NCBI GenBank assembly: GCA_963930775.1
Contig: OZ005692.1
Coordinates: 6,372,135 to 6,436,134, forward strand
DNA from: Cliona cf. orientalis
Lineage: Eukaryota > Porifera > Demospongiae > Clionaida > Clionaidae
Direction of reading: 5' to 3'
Length of the DNA stretch: 64,000 nt
A program made the position numbers and the translations under genes. Below, one piece after another: positions 23,696 through 33,074 of this stretch. Position 1 is the stretch's first letter. Each line of letters opens with the position of its first letter. A model generated the notes under the pieces. The model was not told the origin of the DNA. It saw only the letters and a list, made by a program, of their open reading frames with translations, and made no database searches.

Positions 23696-24002
23696 CTATA
23701 AATAGTGCTGGTATATTCTCAATAATGAGGAAAAACTAGAGATCTGTTTAATGTTTGTATTCAATTTTAATTATGTGCACAAGCGAACTGATTGTAACTG
23801 GTCACATATTAAGCATAATGCTCATTCACTGATATCACCAGTAGCATTCTTGTTTTAACCACACTCGATCTATATTAATTATACTAGGTAGTACATCCAT
23901 AATCGGAAAAGGGGAGTAGAAACAGCTAGAGATTATTTGCCGTACTATGCTTTGAATTTCTCCCTCTGGCACACATGTACCTTGTATAATATTTTATCTT
24001 AA

Positions 24003-24172
24003 TTAATTTTTGCTCCATAGCTCCTCCCACTGGATATGAGCATAATAGTGCTCACGAACTTCCCTGCATAATTTTGTGTTATTATTGTGTTTGCACAAGT
24101 ATGATTCAGTGATTCTCTGCTTGACTCCTCGAGCTTTGTGTACCTCTATTGCAAAGCTGGTAAAATTTTTTT
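24003..24172 (-). pseudogene. Open fragment of unknown origin
   Basis: Read on the minus strand from about 24172 the frame is open for about 55 codons, with the look of a protein end (AIEVHKARGVKQRI, HYYAHIQWEELWSKN, then TAA). I do not recognise the family. It has an acceptor-like TTACCAG just upstream. It could be the last exon of a gene, an exon remnant in a repeat, or chance. Confidence 0.25.
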
Positions 24173-24334
24173 GGCCTCACCAGTAGCTCAACACGATGGT
24201 ATAGGGCTCTACTATGAACTGATGTATTATAGCACACGCATATTAATATTATTCAGTGTGTGAACACATTCAGTGTGTGAACACTGAATAATTCCCTTGC
24301 AGTCCCGGTAGAAGTTTGAAGCCAGAAAGATAAA

Positions 24335-24699
24335 GTGGCGGATCCAGGGGGGGGTGCATGGGGTGCTATTGCACCCCCCTTGGGCTAGACACTGAGTCAG
24401 CAATTAGCCTATTGCACTGGCATGATGCTGCTGCCTAGTGAATCTCACTCACTATCAATTATACAAACCATTTTCTGTTGATATCATATCATAAATAGAC
24501 GAACACAAACGATGATCGACAGTCTTCTCTACAAGTATCCATGAACTGTGGCTAAAATTTCTATTTAAAGAGCACCGCCACGCCCAATTGTGGGCGTGGC
24601 TCATTAAAAGGGGGCGTGGTCCAAATATTTTCGCGCACTTCGCGCGCATTCTTTTATCTGAGCACCCCCATTCCAGGGATCCTGGATCCGCCCCTGCCA
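24335..24699. mobile_element. Inverted-repeat element (GGCGGATCCAGG ends)
   Basis: AGTGGCGGATCCAGGG at the left and CCTGGATCCGCCCCTGCC at the right are inverted repeats. Just inside the left end lies a GGGGTGC...GCACCCC hairpin. A short relative (CACCCCTGGATCCGCCACTG) occurs at about 5172-5192. Non-coding. Confidence 0.6.
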
Positions 24700-24705
24700 G
24701 TGATA

Positions 24706-25406
24706 TAGTCTCGTCCCCAGACCCCACCCCCAAAAGGAGGAAAGGGTCTGGTACACATCGAGCGCTTTTTGGGGCGCACAGGATGCAGCAGGTCATGTGA
24801 TCGTCATGACAACGCATCGTATAGGCATGGCAACGCATCAGCGGCTCTCACGTGCAGCAATAGGCGGCTAGCGCGCGGGGTCACACGATAATCACATGCA
24901 AGCCACATGGCGTGAATCTGATTGGTGCGACAGAATTCAGACATGCCAAGTCAGCAAGACCCAAAAAGCGCTCGATGTGTACCAGACCCTTTCTAGTCTC
25001 GTCCCCAGACCCCACCCCCAAAAAGGAGGAAGAGGGTCTGGTGACATTTGAGCGCTTTCTTGGTTCTTGCAAGCTCAGCATTCTTACTTTTGCGAAAGCC
25101 AATCAGATTGCAGCTCCACGGTTTTCATGTGACCTTGCATCTGGTCGCGCAGCAACGATCGTGCAATATCAGCTGGCGGTTTAGCGCTAGCCAATGAGAA
25201 CGCAGTTCTTTGATTGTGCATTGCATTGCGTAGCAACGTGGGACTGGCACGTGATTGATTGCATAATATTGGCACGAAATCACGCGCCTGTACAACCAAG
25301 AAATCGTTCCAATGTCACCAGACCCTTCCCCGCGCGGGGATTTGGGGGCTGGGTACGAGACTAGACCCTTTCCTCCTTTTGGGGGTGGGGTCTGGGGACG
25401 AGACTA
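24706..25406. mobile_element. MITE with TAGTCTCGTCCCCAGACCC ends and 9-bp target duplication
   Basis: Left end TAGTCTCGTCCCCAGACCC and right end GGGTCTGGGGACGAGACTA are perfect inverted repeats. They are bounded by CCAGTGATA on both sides (24697-24705, 25407-25415). A second, internal copy of the left end starts near 24994. A 9-bp duplication with long inverted repeats suggests a Mutator-like parent. Same family as 34257-34454. Confidence 0.82.
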
Positions 25407-25633
25407 CCAGTGATATAGATGTACGTACCGCAGCTGTTATCAAAAAGTCCACGCCATTGGTCGGCGTAATCACATGACTTAGCTTGCGCGCGCCTCTTAG
25501 CTATATGGCCTATGGGCTGGCCGGCCTACCGCCTATATGCAGTACACTAGTACAAAGAGGAGCAAGGCCAAACGTAAAAAGCAGCTTGAACATGGCGGCT
25601 GTTTGGACATTTGGGCTACAATGTACTAGCCTA

Positions 25634-26730
25634 GTGCGGGAGGCTCACCAGGTTTAATAAGGAAGAGCGGCAGCGGAAAAAGAAGACTCGAGGAGGACAA
25701 GAAAGACAAAAAAATGAAAAAGAAAAATCGAGGGATGTGTGAAGGTACAGGGTGGGCTACTAGGTTAAGGAAGAGAGGCGAAAAGAGAAAAGATTTGAGG
25801 GGGACATGTGAGGGTACTGGGCAGGCTACTAGATTAAGGAAGAGTGGCAAAAGAAGGTTGAAGAGGGGACTGTGTGAGTGTACTGGGACCGTGGGCTACT
25901 GGTTAAAGAAGAGAGGCAAAAAATGAAAAAAAAAATCGACAGTACTGGGTGGGGTACTAGGTTAAGGAAGAAAAATGAAGAATTGAGGGGCTACTAGATT
26001 AAGGAAGAGAGGCAAAAAGAGAGAAGATTCGAGGGGGATGTGCGAGGGTACTGGGCAGGCTACTAGGTTAAGGAAGAGAGGCAAAAAAAAGAGAGAAGAT
26101 TCGAGGGGGACGTGTGAGGGTACTGGGCAGGCTACTAGGTTAAGAAAGAGAGCCAAAAAAAAAAGAGAGAAGATTCGAGGGGGACGTGTGAGGGTACTGG
26201 GCAGGCTACTAGGTTATGGAAGAGTGGCAAAAAGAAGATTCACGGGGAATGCGTGAGTGTACTGGGACCGTGGGCTACTAAATTAAGGAAGAGAGGCAAA
26301 CAACGAAAAAAAAAAGAGTCTAGGGACGTGTGAGGGTACTGGGTGGGCCACTAGGTTAAGGAAGAGAGGCAAAAAGAGAGAACATTCGAGGGGGATGTGT
26401 GAGGGTACTGGGTGGGCTACTAGATTATGGAAGAGAAGCAAAAAAATAAAAAAAGAAGAATCGAGGGATGTGCGAGAGTACTGGGTGGGCTACTAGGTTA
26501 AGGAAGAGAGGCAAAACAGAGAGAAGATTTGAGGGGGACGTGTGAGGGTACTGGACAGGCTACTAGGTTAGGAAGAGTGGCAAAGAAGATTTGAGAGGGG
26601 ACGTGTGAGGGCTGGGACCATGGGCTACTAGGTTATGGAAGAAAGGCAAAAAAGGGGAAAAGGAGAAGAATCGAGGAATGTGTGAGGGTACTGGGTGGGC
26701 TACGTAAACTAGGAAAAGTGGCAGAAAAAG
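25634..26730 (+). repeat. Purine-rich minisatellite, ~70-90 bp units
   Basis: About 14 degenerate units of GAGGGTACTGGGCAGGCTAC, TAGGTTAAGGAAGAGAGGCA and AAAAGAGAGAAGATTCGAGG type. The plus strand is strongly purine-biased throughout. Units vary by loss of sub-blocks. Apparent open frames on both strands come from the repeat and are not genes. Confidence 0.9.
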
Positions 26731-26851
26731 AATGGATGTGTGAGTGTAAATAAAACAAACAGACGAAGCAAAGTTGAATGTGGGAGTATTTTAGTATGCT
26801 ACAGCAAGAGAGATCAGGTGTAGGCAAAGGTAAATGGGATAGATAGATTAA

Positions 26852-27269
26852 AGGCACTGTGTCACGATATAAGGGCCGCGCATTACTATTTTTAAAAACA
26901 TTTGAAATCAACCGCAAAACGTGACGTGAATCAACGTCACTCGCGTGACCGCATGCCATGTACCACGCCCATAGCTATCGATCGAGCGAGCCCGGTGCAC
27001 CTTATGATGGCAGCTAATCCAAAAAAGAAGGCTAAACATCGAAAAGATAGGTAAACTAACCTTCTTGCTTCGTTTAGTATCATCGCGAAGTCGATTTCGC
27101 CGAAAGACGCGGCCGATCGCTTAGACCAGCCGGCCAGGCACGGGCGCCCCGGGCAAGTGGCGTGATCGTAACGTCACAAAACCGCATCGCCCACGTTCTT
27201 GATTAAATATTGGGGATCCTCATCCGGCTTCCGTTACTAAAAATACGCTTATACCGTGACACAGTTCCT
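26852..27269. mobile_element. TTAA-flanked MITE (AGGCACTGTGTCA ends)
   Basis: Left AGGCACTGTGTCACGATATA and right TATACCGTGACACAGTTCCT form inverted repeats of about 22 bp with two to three mismatches, flanked by TTAA (26848-26851, 27270-27273). 418 bp. Same family as 43559-43970, which interrupts an exon. It contains ATGATGGCAGCTAATCC followed by a GTAAAC donor-like site, but I do not call a gene. Confidence 0.82.
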
Positions 27270-27273
27270 TTAA

Positions 27274-29560
27274 CTGACATACAATGGTCATACTGGAATA
27301 ATGAACACCATTGGTGCCAAACCCTCGGCGCTGTGAGATTCATAGTATAGTGACGTACAATTATACTGGGCAGGGAAACTCTCAGTCTTCGACTGCACTC
27401 ACTGCAGATCTATGCAGTCATATAACACCCAACACTCTTGTCATTAAATTTTATTGAACTTCGAGCCAAACATGGCAAAGATACTGGCACCAAGTGGCAG
27501 ACCTGGACATGAGCGATTCTTCTCAACATTGTTCACCATGCCATCTTAAGAATGGATGGAAATAAACTCTACTGAAGGGATCAGGGGCTGTCAGAAGTTC
27601 AGTGGTGTTAAAACTAGAGCTCTCTAGAGCCCAAAACCCTCAAGTGGCGCGTTGCATGGCATTTGTTGCACGTACAAGCTGGCACATGAATGATAACTAC
27701 ATTGATCTGAGTGCCCACATGCATGCTTCTCAAGCTCAAGTTGAGGGACGGTGTCGTACCAGTTTGGAGGTGGAGTATAAAGGCCTTACCTCATCTCTGG
27801 TCTAGTGACTAGACTAGGCTGTATTCTGTGTAGGCTCACTTTTGTGCTTTTCTGGTGCTATCCGTGACTAGCCTCAATGCAATCTCATCTGCTGATTCTC
27901 AGTGATGCTATTGCTCATTCTCTTGCTTTCCTTAGGCGGCCAGTGGAATAAACTGGAAGTCACACATACACACACACACACACAGATTTCTGCCATGGAA
28001 CAATATTTAGGACACTGCTTGCAGACTGGAGGCATAATCAAATCACAAAATACAATTAGCTACTCTGCCCAGAAAGTGTTGCATGTGAACTGGGTGGTAG
28101 AGAACCAAAGGTACCCTCCAAGGGCCTGGGTACAAGGCTACAAGCACACAGAAGTTCATATTAGTACTATTAAACGTCCTTACCAGCTGCTGGGCAGCCG
28201 AAGTTTTCAAGTGAAAAACAGCTGGCTAGAGAGTGCAGTACAATGTATACGGTAGCATAACTTGCGTGTAAATAGAGACAAGTGCATTGGGTGTGGCTTA
28301 AAGTCAAGAAGCTAAGCAGTCAAGTTATACTTCGCTGACTATTGGCAGGCAGGCAGTAGCTTTACAGGAGTTGTAGCTGGAACTACTTAGTTTGTACCTT
28401 GAAAGAAGTCTACTATTGTTCATTCTGTCCATCGAAAAGCTGCCAAGGTGCGTGGAAGGATGGTCCTATGGTGGAAGGTAGCGGTCCTGAGCAAATGTCG
28501 CCAGAACTGGAGAACAAAGCGTTTTCAGCGAAATCCACACAATACATGGCTTTGAAACGCCATAAGGAATCATATAACACGAGCTTGAGACTCACAAACG
28601 AAGTATGTAGCAGTTACAGAGTTAACAGACAGACAGACAGACACACAGAACGACTACCGTAACCCTACGGCGCATGCGCCGAGGGTTAATGATACTGCAT
28701 ACTTGTCAAACCTTACTTGTATGCACAAATCAATGAAGATACATGTAGTCTCTCTGGGGCTCCTGATACGTTACTTGATACTTCTTTTGTACTATAGCCT
28801 TGTGATAATCCGTAGTGTCCCGGATGGCGCTTAATCAGCCTGTATAGGCGCTTAGCTGGGATATAACTGCCATCTTTGTACAGAAGCTGCAATATTGACC
28901 CCATGGGAACTTACCTGGCCATGGAGTGGGCGCTTGCCTGGGACTGGAAATGAGTCGACAGTTGCCCCAAATACTCAAAGCACACCTGACTCTCAAATCA
29001 GCAGGAATAGCCAATCAGCTAAAGGATCGCTCTGTGACATGCACTTACGTGGAGTATAAAACTATCAGTTATAGCTACTAAAGGACAGAACATAAATAGT
29101 AATATTTTATTTATACCTAGCTGCTACATACATGTGTATAATAATATAGTATTATTCCTCTTCATGATTTTATGTACGACGTCATGCATCTCTTGCAGTG
29201 GTGTATCTAAGGCAGAAAGAAGCACTTAGACTGAAAGTGGATTTAGAGCACTTTTCTGATGTGTTGAAGTAATAATAATTCCACCATGATTCCACTGAAG
29301 GATCACAGTCTTTTGTTTGCAGATATTAAAATTAATGTACACTAGAATGTACTGCCCAGAATACACTACTCAGCTTAGTCTCGTGCTCAGCCTCTTTATT
29401 GCACGCGGAAAAAGAGGCTAAGCACGAGATTATACTCAGCTGGCCCCACTAACAAATTCTCTAGATATGCAAATACTAGTGTTAATTGTGCATGTTTTCT
29501 AATAGGTGGGTGGTGGGTGGGGGAAGTATTTTTATGTAGGTATAGGGGCTGGTGTGTAGC
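27274..29560. other. Repeat-rich intergenic region without a supported gene
   Basis: Open stretches here (for example 27602-27805 and 27902-28255) have no domain, no convincing splice signals and include an AC microsatellite. The region holds the repeat at 28430-28690 and a degenerate TAGTGTCCCGG element at 28812-28952. Nothing else is recognisable. Confidence 0.5.
28430..28690 (+). repeat. Hairpin-ended dispersed repeat
   Basis: Contains CGCCAGAACTGGAGAACAAA, a (GACA)n run at about 28628-28646 and a near-perfect palindrome centred on CGGCGCATGCGCCG and bounded by TAACCCT / AGGGTTA. The layout matches 13046-13520. The open frame across it is not supported as a gene. Confidence 0.6.
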
Positions 29561-29565
29561 ATTAC

Positions 29566-30098
29566 TAGAGATGTACATTGTGTATTGTGTAGCACTGTGT
29601 AGTAATAGAGATGTATTGTGTAGCACTGTGTAGTAATAGAGATGTATGGTGTAGCACCTGTGTAGCAATAGAGATGTGTGGTGTAGCACCTGTGTAGCAA
29701 TAGAGATGTATTGTGTAGCACTGTGTAGCAATAGAGATGTATGGTGTAGCACCCGCGTAGCAATAGAGATGTATTGTGTAGCACCGTGTAGCAATAGAGA
29801 TGTATGGTTTAGCACCCGTGTAGTAATAGAGATGTATGGTGTAGCACCCGCGTAGCAATAGAGATGTATGGTGTAGCACCGTGTAGTAATAGAGATGTAT
29901 GGTGTAGCACCCGCGTAGCAATAGAGATGTATGGTGTAGCACCGTGTAGTAATAGAGATGTATGGTGTAGCACCCGCGTAGCAATAGAGATGTATGGTGT
30001 AGCACCGTGTAGTAATAGAGATGTATGGTGTAGCACCCGCGTAGCGATAGAGATGTATGGTGTAGCACCGTGTAGTAATAGAGATGTATGGTGTAGCA
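29566..30098 (+). repeat. Minisatellite with 31/32-bp units forming a 63-bp higher-order repeat
   Basis: Units of GTAGCAATAGAGATGTATGG plus TGTAGCACCCGC (32 bp) alternate with a 31-bp version ending CACCGT. The alternation is regular from about 29820. The pair is 63 bp, a multiple of three, so long open frames appear in several frames and on both strands. A second array lies at 30278-30626. Confidence 0.93.
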
Positions 30099-30277
30099 AA
30101 TATTGCAGGGCTCATATTGCTCACTCACTGACAGATAACTATTTTGTTGGAAGTTAGTATGCCTACACTCCTAACTGGATAGTGGGTAGACTGCATGACA
30201 TGTGCTCTCAACAACCAGTTTTACAAAGCTCTTGAACACTACTCTAATGTACTTGGTTGCTTAGTAACTTCCAACAA

Positions 30278-30626
30278 TAGAGATGTATGGTGTAGCAATA
30301 GAGATGTATTGTGTAGCACTGTGTAGCAATAGAGATGTATACATGGTGTAGCACCCGCGTAGCAATAGAGATGTATGGTGTAGCACTGTGTAGCAATAGA
30401 GATGTATGGTGTAGCACCCGCATAGCAATAGAGATGTATGGTGTAGCACCTTGTAGTAATAGAGATGTATGGTGTAGCACCGTGTAGCAATAGAGATGTA
30501 TGGTGTAGCACCGTGTAGTAATAGAGATGTATGGTGTAGCACCGTGTAGTAATAGAGATGTATGGTGTAGCACCCGCGTAGCAATAGAGATGTATTGTGT
30601 AGCTGGTGTAGCACTCTATCTTTTGT
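30278..30626 (+). repeat. Second array of the 31/32-bp minisatellite
   Basis: Same units as 29566-30098, about eleven copies with more irregular spacing, including an ATACATGG insertion near 30333. The spacer between arrays (30099-30277) contains GGGCTCATATTGCTCACTCA, which also occurs around 31110-31240. Confidence 0.92.
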
Positions 30627-30760
30627 AGGGGTATAGATGTATCACGTGACCCAACCAATCAGATCCTTACTTTGATAGGTAGTCATATGACCCTATTTGG
30701 TGGCTGTTGACCAATAGCGTTGACTCTTTGATAGGAGCTGCGGGATACCTCCGAGCGCGA

Positions 30761-30856
30761 TTAATTTGGGGTCGGCCGGTCAAAGGTACAAGCCACACCC
30801 ACCAGGACACAGATCGCGGTGAACATAGCCGTTCCCATAGCGATAACCGGCTTGGA
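30761..30856 (-). CDS. Candidate terminal exon of a small membrane or secreted protein (weak)
   Basis: On the minus strand an acceptor-like ACATAG is followed by 31 open codons containing a hydrophobic run (AMFTAICVLVGVACTF) and ending NPT-like then TAA at 30761-30763. Read alone from the internal ATG it would be a short hydrophobic peptide. No upstream exon was found. CCAAT-like motifs nearby (30654, 30709) could equally mean a promoter. Confidence 0.2.
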   Translation of the reverse strand, partial: SKPVIAMGTAMFTAICVLVGVACTFDRPTPN

Positions 30857-31150
30857 CTATGTATGTTATAGTTATATGGCAGGCATCTGGGCCAATACAA
30901 GACAGTGGCCATATAACTGACTTGTTAGATGTTGACATAGGAATTTAATTAGTACCTACTCTTTTACATTGAGCATGTTGCCCACAGTGTCACTGTGAAC
31001 ACTAACATGAACCTGTTTGTGACTGTAATCAAGGGCTTGCTGTAATATTGATGTTGCTCTGTATTGGAGAATATTCTGTCACTAGTTACCTAGGTAACAT
31101 CTAACAAATAATAGTTATCTGTCAGTGAGTGAGCAAATAATAGTTATCTA

Positions 31151-31239
31151 ACAAATAATAGTTATCTGTCAGTGAGTGAGCAATATGAGCCCTGCAAGGG
31201 CTCATATTGCTCACTCACTGACAGATAACTATTTTGTTG
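31151..31239. repeat. Near-perfect palindrome (~42-bp arms)
   Basis: ACAAATAATAGTTATCTGTC...CAATATGAGCCCTGC is followed directly by its reverse complement. One arm also occurs alone at about 30108-30150 between the two minisatellite arrays, and part of the other arm is repeated at about 31103-31135. Confidence 0.85.
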
Positions 31240-31388
31240 TATCTAGCACTGTTGGTAATGTAGGATCATGTAATCCTGCACACCTAATTGGATTGTGGCT
31301 ATAGTGTATGGCATGTACTCTGGGTGACTGCTCAACAACTAGTTTTATAAAACTCTTGAACACTACTCTACTGTACTTGGTTGCTTAA

Positions 31389-32375
31389 GGTACCATTAAA
31401 TTGCGTGGGCGTGAGGTGGGGATATGACACCTAAACCACATCAAAGTCATTAGTGAGGTGCATGTTGTGTAACCACGCCCTTTTAATTGCACAGGTCTCA
31501 GGGGTGTGGCTGCTAGAGCCGGAAGTGTTCATTTAATATCCTCCATGGACCGGAAGCCGAGCCGGAAGGGAGGGGCCAGGCCACGCCCAAAACAGCACCA
31601 TCCTGTGCCTCAAGGACCACCATTCTCAATCAAGTGCCGACTTGCCACCGGATGTCCACCGGAAGCCCACAATCAATCCCAATTAAAACACACAGCTTCC
31701 TCAAGGCCAAAACACACACAAACTCTTGGAGGCCGTTCTGCCACACCGCCCACACAAGAGCTCACCTCATTTCCTGTGTGGGCGGAGTAACAACACGTCA
31801 TCGCAACCACATCCGCTTCAAACCATCGTCAGCTTCCGTCCAGCCGTACGGTCCCCTCCATCGCACCGGCGTACAGTGCCTCATTAACAGACATGGCCTC
31901 ACCTTTGACCTCCTGCCACGCCCCCAAAGCCTCCTCGCGGGGTTCAAAGGTCACCACCGCTTCCGGGACACGCCCACCTATCGCCGAGGCCAAGTCCCAG
32001 GCGCCGATATCCAAGCACTGGCCCGTGAAGCCACGCCCAATCGGAAGCAATAAAACCTGCATTAACGCACACGCACACACTCCACACAGTGCCAGGAACA
32101 CGCCCACATGCTTAATTAAGCCTAATTAGCTTTTTTTTTTTTGTCGTTGCGGTTAATAGTTAAGCAAGAATGCTTTGATGTGGGCAATTACCGGCCTTTT
32201 CTTCAGGGGCCACTTCCGGTCGCTAATTACACGCGCATAATCATCCCTGGCCGATTCTGGACACGCCCACCTTCGACCAAAAGCACTCGTATGGCCTCTT
32301 CGGCCACGCCCCTTCACGATTCGCTAATTGAATTAGCCATTCCTGACGCTCACGCCCACGCAATTAAATGCTACC
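31389..32375. mobile_element. TTAA-flanked element rich in CCGGAAG and CACGCCC motifs
   Basis: Ends GGTACCATTAAATTGCGTGG and its counterpart (CCACGCAATTAAATGCTACC) are inverted repeats with two mismatches, flanked by TTAA (31385-31388, 32376-32379). The 987-bp inside is GC-rich, with at least six CCGGAAG/CTTCCGG (ETS-type) and many CACGCCC (KLF/SP-type) sites. Open frames of 90-140 codons exist in several frames but resemble no transposase, so I read it as non-autonomous. Confidence 0.75.
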
Positions 32376-32455
32376 TTAATAGTACTTACAACAGATAATA
32401 TTATATGGCCAGGGAGGCGCGCGGCGTGTGGTCTGCATGCTCGGTTACCGTGTGC

Positions 32456-32869
32456 CAGAGGAGGTAGGACGGATGATCACGTGCCACCTGAATTACCGCG
32501 CACTAATGAACATTCCACAGTCAATTAGCACAAAAATCTATATAAAACTGCGCTATTAGGACGGGATTATGGTGGGATCGCGAGGGTTTTGGGCATGCTG
32601 GAACTGTGTGACAGATGAAGGCCTTGATTAAACAGCTCCCAACCCTATCAAGGGCAGTTTTTGGGCTTTTGGAGGTATACTGCTCAGGCATACTTAAAAC
32701 TGACCTTCTAGTTAGCTTCTGCGGGGCTAGAAACCCCGCGATCCCACCATGACCCATCCTAACCGCGCTGTTTTATCTCGATTTTCGCGCTAATTGACTA
32801 CGGAATGTTCATTAGTGCGCGGTAATTGAGGTGACACGTGATCATCCGTCCCACCTCCTAGATCCTCTG
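32456..32869. mobile_element. Foldback element with ~75-bp arms and 9-bp target duplication
   Basis: The arms begin CAGAGGAGGTAGGACGGATG and its mirrored copy and run inward about 75 bp with a few mismatches. A second inner pair (GGTGGGATCGCGAGGG / CCCGCGATCCCACC) continues the fold. The flanks ACCGTGTGC at 32447-32455 and 32870-32878 are identical. Long arms with a 9-bp duplication fit a Mutator-like MITE. Confidence 0.85.
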
Positions 32870-33074
32870 ACCGTGTGCAGTGTGCATGTACATGTGAGCG
32901 TGGTTTTGAGGGTAGTTGCTTAGTAACCGTGCTGCATTGAAAAGTGACCAATCAGATTCATGTTGCAGAGCAGGAAGTATGCAGCAATGATGTCACACTT
33001 CCTTCACGTATATACGTACGTATACGTATATAACAAGCCAGCCACACTTTCTAGCCCGTCGTCTTTCTCTCTCC

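Noticed and set aside
25588-25632. AACATGGCGGC start and YY1-like site as a promoter
   Set aside because: The frame closes after about a dozen codons and no gene follows in the purine-rich minisatellite.
27004-27053. First exon of a gene (ATGATGGCAGCTAATCC then GTAAAC)
   Set aside because: Lies wholly inside a 418-bp MITE and no following exon was found.
27602-28255. Two open frames (67 and 117 codons)
   Set aside because: No recognisable domain, one includes an AC repeat, no splice evidence.
29396-30658. Long open frames (up to 242 codons) on both strands over the minisatellite
   Set aside because: They come from the 63-bp repeat unit, contain only repeated short peptides and have no splice or start context.
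31506-32129. Open frames of 78-139 codons in the TTAA element
   Set aside because: Overlapping frames on both strands in GC-rich DNA, no transposase motifs.
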